This document shows positions 53,024 through 61,785 of a stretch of 64,000 nucleotides of DNA, piece after piece. This DNA comes from Myxococcus stipitatus DSM 14675. GTDB lineage: Bacteria > Myxococcota > Myxococcia > Myxococcales > Myxococcaceae. The notes beneath the pieces were generated by a model. The model was not told where the DNA came from and ran no database searches. It was given only the letters and a program-made list of their open reading frames with translations. Every line of letters begins with the position of its first letter. Within the stretch, counting starts at the first letter, position 1. The DNA is taken from assembly GCF_000331735.1 (NCBI RefSeq), contig NC_020126.1:8931501-8995500 (forward strand), given 5' to 3'. A program made the translations under genes and the position numbers.

Positions 53024-53656
53024 ATGATGATGGCGACACCCTCGACGAGACGACGCACGGCATTCCTCCGACGACACGGCACGGCCCTGGCCTGCCTCAC
53101 CGCGCTCGCCACCGGCGCCGTGGCCCACGCGCAGGAGGAGTCCGCCCCGGAGCAGCGCTACCGCTTCGGCCTGCTGGTGGACGCCGGTGCGCCCCACGGC
53201 ATCGGCCTGTCCGCAGTCCTCAAGCCCCTGCCCTGGCTGCGCCTGCAGGCGGGCCCCACCACGAACACCCTGAGCCTGGGCGTGCGCGGCGGCCTGAGCA
53301 TCCTCCCGTTCCAGACGTTCATCGCGCCCTCGCTCAACGCGGAGGCGGGGCACTACTTCGGCTCGGACTACAACGACGTGGTGGACTGGCTGGGCTCCAA
53401 GCCCACGGCGGCGACGGCCGCCATCCGCGACGTCAGCTACAACTACGTGGCCGGCAGCGTGGGCCTGGAGGTGGGCGCGGCCAGCCGCTTCAACTTCTTC
53501 CTGCACCTGGGCCTGAGCTACGTGCGGCTGGGCGTGGACGACGCGAGCGCCCTCATCGAAGAGGCCACGAACGAGTCCAACATCACCGCGCGCAACCTCC
53601 GCCTCACCGCGACGATTCCGTCGGTGAAGGTCGGTTTCCTCCTCTACTTGTTCTGA
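53024..53656 (+). CDS. Probable outer-membrane beta-barrel protein
   Basis: 210 residues from the ATG at 53024 (two more in-frame ATGs follow). The signal peptide is basic then hydrophobic (TAFLRRHGTALACLTALATGAVAHA). The mature part alternates strands with Gly-rich turns (YRFGLLVDAGAPHGIGL; WLRLQAGPTTNTLSLGVRGGL; VGLEVGAASRFNFFLHLG) and ends in VKVGFLLYLF with a C-terminal Phe, the usual outer-membrane barrel end. No family recognised. It probably co-transcribes with the lipoprotein 17 bp downstream. Confidence 0.7.
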   Translation: MMMATPSTRRRTAFLRRHGTALACLTALATGAVAHAQEESAPEQRYRFGLLVDAGAPHGIGLSAVLKPLPWLRLQAGPTTNTLSLGVRGGLSILPFQTFIAPSLNAEAGHYFGSDYNDVVDWLGSKPTAATAAIRDVSYNYVAGSVGLEVGAASRFNFFLHLGLSYVRLGVDDASALIEEATNESNITARNLRLTATIPSVKVGFLLYLF

Positions 53657-53673
53657 GCCAGGAGCACGACACC

Positions 53674-54219
53674 ATGCGAACGACTTCCTTCCGCGCCCTG
53701 GTGCTCTCCACCTGCGCGCTGTTCTCCACCGGCTGCGACTCGCTGTTCTTCATCGAGGCGGAGGCCGAGGAGATCTGCAAGACCGAGCCGAACGTCGACT
53801 TCCCCGCGGCCTTCCCCGGCACGCTCAGCATCAAGCACACGACGAACTTCCCCCTGGGTGACTTCGACGCCGCCCTCCCCGACGACGCGGACGTGGAGAC
53901 GGAGCTGCGGCTCAAGTCCTTCGAAGTCACGTCCAGCACGGACCTGAGCGGCATCGAGCGCGCCAGCCTCTCCGTGGTCCGCCCGGGCAACCAGGAGGCC
54001 ATCGTCATCGGCGAGTACCGCCGCACCAGCACCACGGCGACGCAGACCATCCGCCTCACCGGCAGCGGCGCGGTGAACCTGTTGGACATGGCGCGCGAGG
54101 ACTCGCTCGACATCGTCTTCGATGCCCGGGGCTCGCTGCCCACGCGGGACTGGAACGCGAAGCTGGAGACGTGCGCGGGCGTGCGCGCGAAGGCCAGCTA
54201 CTTCGACCTGGTCTTCTGA
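53674..54219 (+). CDS. Lipoprotein of unknown function
   Basis: 181 residues. The leader MRTTSFRALVLSTCALFSTGC has a lipobox near FSTGC. The mature part has ICKTEPNVDF, an LRLKSFEVTSSTDLSG strand, IGEYRRTSTTATQTIRLTG and a closing ETCAGVRAKASYFDLVF; two Cys could pair. It is 17 bp after the outer-membrane protein and probably forms an operon with it. No family recognised. It converges with the fatty-acid-hydroxylase-like gene (7 bp). Confidence 0.7.
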   Translation: MRTTSFRALVLSTCALFSTGCDSLFFIEAEAEEICKTEPNVDFPAAFPGTLSIKHTTNFPLGDFDAALPDDADVETELRLKSFEVTSSTDLSGIERASLSVVRPGNQEAIVIGEYRRTSTTATQTIRLTGSGAVNLLDMAREDSLDIVFDARGSLPTRDWNAKLETCAGVRAKASYFDLVF

Positions 54220-54226
54220 TTCGCGC

Positions 54227-54739
54227 TCACGGATGCGCGGGGGACGCCGCCACCGGGCGCTCCCCCGCCGCCGGCTGGACACCCACGTACTCGCGCCGGG
54301 TGCCCATCAGGTTGTCGAAGAACGGATGCGTCACGCACCAGTTGGCGTTCTGGTCCACGCCCATGTGGTGGTCGTAGTGCCAGGGCAGGTGCTCCCGGGC
54401 CCACTTCGGGTCCAGGTGAGCGCGGCGGTGCACCCGGAAGTAGTTCGCGGCGCAGGCCCACACGGTGCCCACGAAGTACGGCGCCACGGGGAACAGCGGC
54501 GCGTGGGCCAGGGCCAACGCGGCCAGCGCCAAGAGCTCCTTCGTCTGCGAGGACCAGGTCCACAGCGAGCGCAGGTACTCGTCGTCGACCATGTCGTGCT
54601 TGCGAGAGGCCTGATGGTGCTCGTGCCAGTGGAAGCCCCAGAAGCTTCCGTGGTGCCGCCCCAGGTCATGGAGCACGTACTTGTGCAGCGCCCATTCCCC
54701 GAAATTGGAGTACGCCCAGCCCAGTGGGATGCCGATCAT
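54227..54739 (-). CDS. Fatty-acid hydroxylase/sterol desaturase-superfamily protein
   Basis: 170 residues. Histidine clusters typical of di-iron membrane hydroxylases are visible: HKYVLHDLGRHHG, FHWHEHHQAS, YFRVHRRAHLD and HYDHHMG. Two or three hydrophobic helices lie between them. It is shorter than most family members and may be a compact form. The reaction is likely hydroxylation or desaturation of a lipid using di-iron and O2. It is divergent from a TetR regulator, with an operator-like dyad between the starts. Confidence 0.8.
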   Translation of the reverse strand: MIGIPLGWAYSNFGEWALHKYVLHDLGRHHGSFWGFHWHEHHQASRKHDMVDDEYLRSLWTWSSQTKELLALAALALAHAPLFPVAPYFVGTVWACAANYFRVHRRAHLDPKWAREHLPWHYDHHMGVDQNANWCVTHPFFDNLMGTRREYVGVQPAAGERPVAASPAHP

Positions 54740-54787
54740 CGTTGCTCTCCAGCAAGGCGCCCGGCCGGCCCCTCGCTCGCGATATCA

Positions 54788-54801
54788 TGACTATTTGGTC
54801 A
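54788..54801. promoter_or_regulatory. Dyad TGAC-N6-GTCA between hydroxylase and TetR genes
   Basis: TGACTATTTGGTCA is an inverted repeat of 4 bp arms with a 6-bp spacer inside the AT-rich 97-bp divergent spacer, 36 bp before the TetR start. TetR-type regulators bind dyads of this kind. The arms are short, so the assignment is tentative. Confidence 0.4.
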
Positions 54802-54836
54802 CTCTTTTTCTATCACGCAATGAGTCGGAGCGCACG

Positions 54837-55562
54837 ATGGTGAGCGGCGACGGCACGAGGAGTGGGGGCGTGGAGGCGGACAAGCGTCCGGGGAGGCCGG
54901 GAGGGCGGCGGGAGACGGCGCGGCGGGAGCGGACGAAGGAGCTGGAGGACGCGGCGCTGCGGCTCTTCGTGGAGCGGGGGCTGGACGCGGTGACCATCGA
55001 CGACATCACCCAGGCGGCGGGCGTGGCCAAGGGGACGTTCTACCGGTACTTCGACGACAAGGCGGTGCTGGTGGACGCGCTGTTGGAGCCGGTGCGGGGG
55101 GAGCTGTTGTCGGGGCTGGAGGCGTGTGGCCGGGCGCTCGCGCAGGCGCGGGGCGTGGAGGCGATGTTCGAGGCGTACCGGGCGATGGCGGCGGTCATCG
55201 CGAGCGCGTTGTTGCAGTACCCCAGCGTGGTGCGGCTGTACCTCCAGGAGAGCCGAGGCCCCGCCGTGGGGGCCCGCAGGAAGGTGGCGGAGCTGTCTCG
55301 GGAGGTGTCGCGGCACGCGGTGGACATCACGCGGCGGGCGCACACGCACGGGTTGCTCCGGCCGATTCGTCCGGCGGTGAGCGGGCTGGCGGTGGTGGGG
55401 GCGGTGGAGCGGCTGTTGTTGGCGGTGTTGAGCGAGGAGGACATCGGCAATCCGTTGGAGTTGCCGGACGCGCTCACGACGTTGGTGCTGGACGGACTGC
55501 GGGTGCCTTCGGCGGGGAAGGAAGGGCGCCGGAAGTTGGACGGGGGCGGAAAGCGCCCTTAA
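54837..55562 (+). CDS. TetR-family transcriptional regulator
   Basis: 241 residues from the ATG at 54837. The helix-turn-helix lies at about 27-72 (RTKELEDAALRLFVERGLDAVTI, then DDITQAAGVAKGTFYRYFDDK), the TetR signature. An Arg/Gly-rich tail precedes it. The C-terminal all-helical domain (about 75-220) should bind a lipophilic ligand; its sequence is not close to a named subfamily. It is divergent from the hydroxylase gene and is likely autoregulated. It is followed by the transglycosylase gene after 9 bp. Confidence 0.92.
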   Translation: MVSGDGTRSGGVEADKRPGRPGGRRETARRERTKELEDAALRLFVERGLDAVTIDDITQAAGVAKGTFYRYFDDKAVLVDALLEPVRGELLSGLEACGRALAQARGVEAMFEAYRAMAAVIASALLQYPSVVRLYLQESRGPAVGARRKVAELSREVSRHAVDITRRAHTHGLLRPIRPAVSGLAVVGAVERLLLAVLSEEDIGNPLELPDALTTLVLDGLRVPSAGKEGRRKLDGGGKRP

Positions 55563-55571
55563 GGGTGGGGG

Positions 55572-56459
55572 GTGGGACGCAAGCGGGCCGCTGCGAGCGG
55601 CTTCAGCATTCCGTGGTGGGCGTGGGTGGGGCTGGCGGCGGTGACGCCGGTGGTGCTCATCAACGTGGCCGTGGCGTGGCTGGGGGACACGACGGTGTCG
55701 CCGCTGTCGCTCTCGTTCCTGGAGATGAAGGTGAACGCGCTGCGCGCGTATGGGGCGCACCGGCCTTCGTGTCTGCTGGAGGGGCATGAGCCGCTGGAGC
55801 CGCTCATCGCGCGCGCGGAGCGGCGGCATGGCCTGCCTCCGGGGCTGTTGCATGCGCTGGTGTTGGTGGAGTCGGAGGGGCGCGTGCATCGCATCTCGCC
55901 CGCGGGGGCGATGGGCCCGGGGCAGCTGATGCCGACGACGGCGGCGATGCTCGGGGTGGATGACCCGTTCGACCCGGCACCGGCGTTGGATGGGAGTGCG
56001 CGGTACCTGGCGGAGCAGCTGCGGCGGTTCCGGGACGTGCGGCTCGCGGTGGCCGCGTACAACGCGGGGCCGGGCTCGGTGAATGGGCGTGTGCCGAGGA
56101 ATGGGGAGACGGAGTACTACGTGCCGAAGGTGCTCTCGGCCTGGGTGCTCACGCGGCCGCCGCCACCGCCGAAGCCCGCTCCGGTCGTGGCGCGCGCGAA
56201 GCCCGCTCCAGCCGCCGTGAAGCCCACGCGAAAGACCGTGGCGACGGTGCCCGTCAGGACCATCGAGAGTCCACAGCCCGCGCAGCGGGCCCGGCCCACG
56301 GCCGTGGCACCCGCGCGCAAGCCGGTGGCCGCCAAGCCCGCGGCTCCGGTTCGGCCGAAGGCCACGACAGCGAAGCCTCCGGCGGCGCCAGCGAAGACTC
56401 CCGTGCGCGCGACCCAAGCGAAGCCCGTCCCGGCGCAGGTGAACACCCGGCAAGGGTGA
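55572..56459 (+). CDS. Membrane-anchored lytic transglycosylase (SLT domain) with long Ala/Pro tail
   Basis: 295 residues from a GTG. One N-terminal helix (IPWWAWVGLAAVTPVVLINVAVAW) anchors it in the inner membrane. The SLT domain (about 75-190) carries the catalytic Glu in HALVLVESEGRVH, the GAMGPGQLMPTTAAMLG motif and VAAYNAGPGSVNG. It cleaves peptidoglycan with 1,6-anhydromuramic acid formation. The remaining third is a Lys/Pro/Ala tail with repeated AKP/APAK motifs that could span the periplasm. It follows the TetR gene by 9 bp. Confidence 0.85.
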   Translation: MGRKRAAASGFSIPWWAWVGLAAVTPVVLINVAVAWLGDTTVSPLSLSFLEMKVNALRAYGAHRPSCLLEGHEPLEPLIARAERRHGLPPGLLHALVLVESEGRVHRISPAGAMGPGQLMPTTAAMLGVDDPFDPAPALDGSARYLAEQLRRFRDVRLAVAAYNAGPGSVNGRVPRNGETEYYVPKVLSAWVLTRPPPPPKPAPVVARAKPAPAAVKPTRKTVATVPVRTIESPQPAQRARPTAVAPARKPVAAKPAAPVRPKATTAKPPAAPAKTPVRATQAKPVPAQVNTRQG

Positions 56460-56590
56460 ACATCGGCGGGGCCCCGTCCATCACGGCCGCACTACCGCTG
56501 GCGGAGTGGGCTGACCGCTCGTCCTAACTCCCTGGGGCGAGAGGGTTCGGAACCGTAGCGTGGCTCCAGGAATCACCCCTGGAGAACACC

Positions 56591-57958
56591 GTGAACGCAT
56601 CCCAACACCTGAGAGTTCTTGGCCTTGTCGCTTGGGTCGCCGCCTTGGCGCCGTGGGTGGCGCACGGCAAGTCGCCCTCCTCGCTCGTGTCTCAACTGGA
56701 GCGGGCCGCGGAGCCCTTCTTTTCTCCCTCTCAGCCGGGCGGGGTCGTGCTGGTCCGCAAGGGGAACGAGGTCCTCCTTCGCAAGGCCTACGGTCTCTCC
56801 GACGTGGAGAACCACGTGGCGATGAAGCCGGACAGCGTGTTGCGGCTGGCCTCCGTCACCAAGCAGTTCACCGCCGTCGCGGTGCTCCAGTGCGTGGAGG
56901 CAGGCAAGCTGACCTTGGACCAGCCACTCGGCGAGACCTACCCCGAGGCCCAGGGGGCGCTGGCCCGTGTCACGGTTCGTCAGTTGCTGACGCACACCTC
57001 GGGCGTGAAGAACATCAGCCGCATCCCGGAGTCGCGCACGGCCCGTCGCAAGGACGCCACGCTGGATGAGCTGTTGGCCTTCTTCAAGGACCTGCCCCTG
57101 GAGTTCGAGCCGGGCACTCGCTTCAGCTACAGCAACTCCAATTACATCCTGCTGACGAAGCTCATCGAACGGGCGAGCCAGCAGCCCTACGCGGAGTACA
57201 TGCGCCGCGCCCTCTTCGCGCCGCTGGGCATGAATCACACGCGCTACGGAAGCCACCTCGAGGTCATCCCTGGACGCGCCCAGGGGTACCAGAAGCAAGG
57301 GGAGCAACTGATGAACGCGGACTTCATCAGCATGACGCAGCCTCGAGGTGCCGGGGGGCTCGTAAGCACCGTGGATGATTTGAACCGGTGGGACCTGGCG
57401 CTCTACTCGGACACGCTGGTGAGCCCGCGCCTGTTGGCCGAGGTATTCAAGCCCGTCTCCCTGGCGGATGGTTCGACGCAACCGTATGGCTTCGGGTGGT
57501 TCACCGGGGAGGTGCAAGGGGTGCCGAGCTTCGAGCACAACGGCTTCATCAACGGCTTCAATGCCTACACCCTGCGAGCCCCTGAGCAACGGGTGTATGT
57601 CGCGGTCCTGACCAACGCCGAGTTCCTGGACCCCAGCCATCTCGCGGTGGAGTTGGCGGCCATCGCCCTGGGGAAGCCCTACAAGAAGACGTCCTCACAG
57701 AAGCTGGACGTGGCCAGATGGCTGGGTGCGTATGACTTCGGCCAGGGAGTCATGCGCGAAATCCAGGTCCGGGAGGGTCGCCTGTATTCCCAGCGCGTGG
57801 GGAACGACCCGAGCGAACTGACGCAAGGCCAGGACGGTCGCTACTACTTCTCGGAGGGGTTCAACCACGTCACCTTCAGCGAGCGCGCGGACGGGAAGCG
57901 CGTGATGACGATGCACGACCGCATCGCGGGTGACAGCGTGGGCGTGAGGACGCCGTAG
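56591..57958 (+). CDS. Serine hydrolase of beta-lactamase / penicillin-binding fold (class C type)
   Basis: 455 residues from a GTG with GGAGAA about 7 nt upstream. The signal peptide is LRVLGLVAWVAALAPWVAHG. The active-site motifs are SVTK (Ser88-Lys91), YSNSNY and HNG (EHNGFING). LRKAYGLSDVENHVAMK before the SxxK fits the AmpC/ESTHER family. It is probably periplasmic or secreted; the natural substrate could be a peptide, ester or beta-lactam. It converges with a LytTR two-component pair (19 bp between stops). Confidence 0.88.
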   Translation: MNASQHLRVLGLVAWVAALAPWVAHGKSPSSLVSQLERAAEPFFSPSQPGGVVLVRKGNEVLLRKAYGLSDVENHVAMKPDSVLRLASVTKQFTAVAVLQCVEAGKLTLDQPLGETYPEAQGALARVTVRQLLTHTSGVKNISRIPESRTARRKDATLDELLAFFKDLPLEFEPGTRFSYSNSNYILLTKLIERASQQPYAEYMRRALFAPLGMNHTRYGSHLEVIPGRAQGYQKQGEQLMNADFISMTQPRGAGGLVSTVDDLNRWDLALYSDTLVSPRLLAEVFKPVSLADGSTQPYGFGWFTGEVQGVPSFEHNGFINGFNAYTLRAPEQRVYVAVLTNAEFLDPSHLAVELAAIALGKPYKKTSSQKLDVARWLGAYDFGQGVMREIQVREGRLYSQRVGNDPSELTQGQDGRYYFSEGFNHVTFSERADGKRVMTMHDRIAGDSVGVRTP

Positions 57959-57977
57959 CCTGAGACCCTCGAGCAGC

Positions 57978-58679
57978 TCAGAAGCTGAGCATCTGCTTCA
58001 ACACCCCACTCTGGCGGCGGGAGACCTCAATCTCCTGGCCGCCTTTCAGCTTCAGACGCAGCCCCCCATTCGACCAGGGCTCCACATGCTCGACGTAGCT
58101 CAAGTTGACGATGTGTTGGCGGCTGGCGCGGAAGAACACGTTCGGGTCCAGCCGTTCTTCAATCTTGTTCAGCGAGCGATAGAGGAGCGGCGAATGCGCT
58201 CCGAAGTACAACTGGCTGTAATTCCCCACGGCCTCCAGGCAGCGGATGTCCTTGAGCTTGACGAGGAAACACCGCTCGCCGTCCTTGACGAAGATCTGGC
58301 TCTCCGGCGTGAGCAGTGATTGCCGTTCGGCTGGGACGTCCACCTTCGCCAGGGCCTTGGCCAGACGCTCGGGCTGGATGGGCTTGAGCAGATAGTCCAC
58401 GGTGTTGAATTCGAAGGCCTTCAGGGCGTACTGCTCGAACGCGGTGGTGAAGATGATGGGAGGGATGTGCTCCAAGCGCTCGAGCAGTTGCAGCGCGTTG
58501 CCACCTGGCAGGTCGATGTCCAGGAAGAGCAGGTCGGGTGCCGCGGACTCAATCAGGGCCTCCGCGCTGTGGATATCATCCGCCTGCCCCACGATTTGAA
58601 TCTGGGGGTGCGAGCGCAGTTGGTGTTCCAGTTCGAACCGGGCCAGTTCGGAATCATCGACTATCAGTGCGCGAATCAC
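57978..58679 (-). CDS. LytTR-family response regulator
   Basis: 233 residues from a GTG that overlaps the kinase stop by 4 bases (GTGA). The receiver (about 1-115) has acidic VDDS, phospho-acceptor Asp54 (LFLDIDLPGG) and Lys in YLLKPIQP. The LytTR DNA-binding domain (about 130-230) has LVKLKDIRCLEAVGNYSQLY and FFRASRQHIVNLSYVEHVEP. It should bind imperfect direct repeats upstream of its targets. Targets are unknown; the convergent serine hydrolase is the closest gene. Confidence 0.92.
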   Translation of the reverse strand: MIRALIVDDSELARFELEHQLRSHPQIQIVGQADDIHSAEALIESAAPDLLFLDIDLPGGNALQLLERLEHIPPIIFTTAFEQYALKAFEFNTVDYLLKPIQPERLAKALAKVDVPAERQSLLTPESQIFVKDGERCFLVKLKDIRCLEAVGNYSQLYFGAHSPLLYRSLNKIEERLDPNVFFRASRQHIVNLSYVEHVEPWSNGGLRLKLKGGQEIEVSRRQSGVLKQMLSF

Positions 58680-59722
58680 GGTGTGCCCTCGATGTGGATT
58701 CGGGCAACGACCCATTCCCCCTCCTGGAGCAGGGAGAATCGGGCGGCGTTGCCATGAGCCAAGGCCAGGCGCTTCTTCAGGTTGAGCAAGCCCAGGCCCG
58801 TCCCAGCGGCGGTGTCGCCGAGTCTGCCGGAGTTGCTGACCACCATGCGCAGATGGCCGTCGCCCGCATCGACCTCCAGGCGCAACACGCCAGGGGAGGA
58901 GGTTTGGCTGAGGCCGTGCTTCACGGCATTCTCCACGAGCAACTGGAGTGACAACTTGGGGGTCATCCGGCCCAGGCTGGCGCTGTTGACGCGCTCTTCA
59001 TATTGGAGACGTTTCCCCAGTTGCAGGCGCATCAAGGCGAGGTAGGCGTGGACAACCGCCAGTTCGTCGGAGACGGTGACCAGGGCGGCCTTGTTGCCGT
59101 CGATTTGATAGCGCAACAGGTCCGCGAATCGACCGAGCATCTCGCGGGCGGATTCGGCGTCTCGCAGGATGAGCGCGCGAATGTTGTTGATGGCATTGAA
59201 CAGGAAGTGGGGGCTGAGTTGCGCGAGCAGGCTCTGCAGCTCGGCCTCGCGCAGGGACACAGCCAGTTGCTGCTGTGAGAGCTCGGCTCGCGCCAGACGC
59301 TCCTGACGGCTCAGCGCCAGATAGAGCAGGCTCCAAGCCACGTAGGTGATGCACAGGAGGGGGGCTCGGGCGAACAGGGGTTGGTCCTCGGCCAGTGGGA
59401 CGAAGAACTCTCGCAGGCTGGCCAGCGCCCACAGCAACGCGTGATGCCCCAGGTCCACGACGAGCGCGACCGCGAGGCTGAGCCCCACGACGAGCGCCAG
59501 CCACTTCAGCTCCCCGCCCGGGCGGGTGCTCCTCGCCTGGTAGACGGCGCGTAGCACCAGGCTGCCCGACAAGGCCAGGAGCGTGAGGCTGGCGGCGAAG
59601 AGCAGGTGCTCGAACGGAAAGCGCGGGGGGTCTTCCGCCCGGAACAGGAGCTGCACGAGCAGGTAGGGCAGCCACCCCAACCCCTGCAGCAGCCAGAACT
59701 TCACTGACCTACCTGACCCCAT
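58676..59722 (-). CDS. LytS/YehU-type membrane sensor histidine kinase
   Basis: 348 residues. Four or so N-terminal helices form the sensor (residues about 10-140). The dimerisation and catalytic parts hold His172 in LSPHFLFNAINNI, the N-box LLVENAVKHGLS and G-box GTGLGLLNLKKRL, so it should be active. A GTG at 59704 with AGGTAGG just before it is an alternative start. It overlaps its regulator gene by four bases and forms a two-gene two-component operon. Confidence 0.9.
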   Translation of the reverse strand: MGSGRSVKFWLLQGLGWLPYLLVQLLFRAEDPPRFPFEHLLFAASLTLLALSGSLVLRAVYQARSTRPGGELKWLALVVGLSLAVALVVDLGHHALLWALASLREFFVPLAEDQPLFARAPLLCITYVAWSLLYLALSRQERLARAELSQQQLAVSLREAELQSLLAQLSPHFLFNAINNIRALILRDAESAREMLGRFADLLRYQIDGNKAALVTVSDELAVVHAYLALMRLQLGKRLQYEERVNSASLGRMTPKLSLQLLVENAVKHGLSQTSSPGVLRLEVDAGDGHLRMVVSNSGRLGDTAAGTGLGLLNLKKRLALAHGNAARFSLLQEGEWVVARIHIEGTP

Positions 59723-59755
59723 CCAGCAACTCGCTCGCGGAGAATCCGGGCGGCA

Positions 59756-59983
59756 TCATGGCTCGAATCCGGGGTCATTCGATAGGTGGGACCGCTGGCC
59801 GCTCTCCTCCATCATCCGCCGCGGCAGCAGGTCTTCGAGGTCCGGATGCGACTGAAGCAAGGCGAGCAAGCTGGCTGGGAAGAGGGTCACGAACGGCGGC
59901 ATCATCGCGTCAACCGAGGAAGGGGCCAGGGAATGAAGGATGAGTTCTCGGTTCTTCGCGAGCTGGAATCGGCGGGGTGTCAT
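59756..59983 (-). CDS. Possible small hypothetical protein
   Basis: 75 residues (MTPRRFQLAKNRELIL...). It is 33 bp upstream of the kinase gene on the same strand and overlaps the start of the opposite-strand HEAT/TPR gene by 7 bp. The composition is fairly normal for a protein, with a helix PPFVTLFPASLLALLQSHPDLEDLL, but I recognise no family and no ribosome site is visible. It could be a leader peptide or chance frame. Confidence 0.3.
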   Translation of the reverse strand: MTPRRFQLAKNRELILHSLAPSSVDAMMPPFVTLFPASLLALLQSHPDLEDLLPRRMMEESGQRSHLSNDPGFEP

Positions 59984-61311
59984 GGGGTGCCCGGAATGCG
60001 CGGGAGGGTTCAAGCGGGTTCTCGTTTGAGATTCCGACCCGAAGGACCGACTGTCGCGGAAATATCACGACTGGGGGTCTCATTGAGGAAGCCGCTTGGA
60101 CTGAGTCTGCTGATGTCGACTCGGATTCGCGGGCGGAGACCTACTACAAGGCCGCCGCGTGCGCCTCGTTGGGTGGAAACCTCGAGCAGGCGATGACGTT
60201 GCTGAAGTCCGCCGCCGAACATGGGTTTGTCGCGGTGGACCAGCTCCAACATGACCCGGAACTCGAGCCGCTCCACTCTCACGCGGATTGGGCGAAGGTG
60301 GTGGCCCGTGTGACGGACCATCACGCCAAGGCCAAACCACCGCCCATGCCCCTGCCCGTGCTGGAGAGCATTGACGTCTCTCGCTCGCGCCGCGCGGACC
60401 GCGACTCCGTCATCGAGATATTGGGATTGAAGGTGGGCCAGCCCGTCGTTCGCAGCAGACACCTCACGAAGATACGGGAGAAGCAGCTTCGAGAGCGCTT
60501 CAACCTCGCCTACGCCAGCATCGGGGTCATCGCGTTCTTCGCGGAGGAGAACGTGGGCAAGGCCTTCGCGAGCGTCGACCTGGTGGACGCCGAGGATGCA
60601 CAGCGCCTGAACTTCCTCCCCGCCCCCACGGGCAACATGTACGACCCCGACGGACTCCTCGCACAATGGCAGGAGTACGAAGACAAGGTGATGAAGCTGG
60701 TGCAGGACGGCCGCTGGAATCACGAGGCCCCGCCCTCCTGCAGGGTGGCCCACTGTGCATTTGGCTTTGGCCATCCGGATGTCGCGGCCTACGAGCCACG
60801 CTTCGTCGCGAAGGCCCCAGGCGTGCGGGACGCGCTGCTGCGCGTCTTGAAGGAGGAAGCGAACGCGGACCGCCGCGCGTCGGTGCCCTATGTCCTCGGA
60901 TATGCGGGCACGCCCGAGCAGGTCATCTCCTGGCTCGTGCCCTTCTTCCGGGACCCCCACGCCGGTGTCCGCAACAATGTCATCCGCGCGGTGCTCGCAT
61001 TCCAGACACACTTGGAGAAGCCCGTCGTCGACCTGGGCACGGTGTTCGACGTGATGGCGATGCCGCACGTGATGGACCGGAACAAGGGCACGTACCTGCT
61101 CGAAGCCGTGCTCCAGAAGCTCAAGCCCGAGGAGCTCGCGGCGCGACGCACCGAGGTGCTCCAGAAGGTCGGCGTGCTGCTCGTGGACATGACCGAGTCA
61201 CGGCAACCCATCAACAGGGACCCCGCTGTGAGCGGGCTCAAGTTGCTCTCGGGTGAGGGCTTCGAGACCTCCGCTGAATGGCGGCAGTGGCTGTCACGGC
61301 GGAAGCTGTGA
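59977..61311 (+). CDS. TPR/HEAT-like repeat protein with uncertain N-terminus
   Basis: 444 residues from a GTG. A TPR end-unit (YYKAAACASLGGNLEQAMTLL, then HGFVAVDQLQHDPELEPLHSH) sits only 45-105 residues from the start, where longer upstream repeats would be expected; the first 45 residues are not protein-like. HEAT-like helix pairs follow in the C-terminal half (RASVPYVLGYAGTPEQVISWL; GVRNNVIRAVLAFQTHL). It may be a truncated or re-started gene. No catalytic motif is seen, and the function is unknown. Confidence 0.55.
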   Translation: MSWGARNAREGSSGFSFEIPTRRTDCRGNITTGGLIEEAAWTESADVDSDSRAETYYKAAACASLGGNLEQAMTLLKSAAEHGFVAVDQLQHDPELEPLHSHADWAKVVARVTDHHAKAKPPPMPLPVLESIDVSRSRRADRDSVIEILGLKVGQPVVRSRHLTKIREKQLRERFNLAYASIGVIAFFAEENVGKAFASVDLVDAEDAQRLNFLPAPTGNMYDPDGLLAQWQEYEDKVMKLVQDGRWNHEAPPSCRVAHCAFGFGHPDVAAYEPRFVAKAPGVRDALLRVLKEEANADRRASVPYVLGYAGTPEQVISWLVPFFRDPHAGVRNNVIRAVLAFQTHLEKPVVDLGTVFDVMAMPHVMDRNKGTYLLEAVLQKLKPEELAARRTEVLQKVGVLLVDMTESRQPINRDPAVSGLKLLSGEGFETSAEWRQWLSRRKL

Positions 61312-61359
61312 GTCCCCTGGGATGGCTCCGAGTGAAGGCAGGAGCCATGCCCACGGCAC

Positions 61360-61610
61360 TCATCTCTCGCTGTCCGGCTTCAGCGAGAGGTCAATATTCT
61401 GGTGCCCCGACCCGACCTCTTCAACTGCGTCAATCCAGTCAGATCAGGCGGCAGGATCGGCGGGTTGGCCATCGAGAAGCAGAGACATCGAACTCAGCAG
61501 GCCCCCAGTTCATCGGCCCCCGTGCGTTCATGGAGATGATCCAGATAGCGATACATCGCGATGTAGGCTTCGCGAACAGACATCTGGTCGTCAGGTTTCA
61601 CGTCAAACAC
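61360..61610 (-). pseudogene. Decayed immunity-like gene (frameshift plus nonsense change)
   Basis: Reading leftward from the GTG at 61610 or ATG at 61583 gives MSVREAYIAMYRYLDHLHER, then TGADELGA, then an early TGA. Shifting one base restores LLSSMSLLLDGQPADPAA, a second TGA where Trp is expected (before SDWIDAVEEV), and a natural end NIDLSLKPDSER plus stop at 61360. That is the pattern of a short acidic family I remember beside immunity genes: REAYxAM...LGxLLGSM.LL.DGxPADPAxWxDW. A one-base loss and a TGG-to-TGA change would explain both breaks. Confidence 0.7.
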
Positions 61611-61785
61611 CGAGGAATCCAGGGGGAGTGTGGCCCGTGGGTTCGAACCACTTCGCGAAGACCCGAACGGAACTGGTCGTCGAGTGGGTCGTGATATCCA
61701 AGCACCAGAGTTCAGCCAGGTCGATTCCGGCCGTCATCCACCGCGGACACCTCGGCCTCTCTGCTGAGGCGCCAGGGAGGCTCAT
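61603..61785 (-). CDS. Possible small ORF coupled to the 62069-61782 gene
   Basis: 60 codons starting with an ATGA overlap of the preceding stop (61782-61785), which suggests translational coupling. The sequence ITTHSTTSSVRVFAKWFEP looks coding, but the frame stops at the start of the decayed immunity gene; it may be the N-terminal part of the same broken gene. No family recognised. Confidence 0.35.
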   Translation of the reverse strand: MSLPGASAERPRCPRWMTAGIDLAELWCLDITTHSTTSSVRVFAKWFEPTGHTPPGFLGV

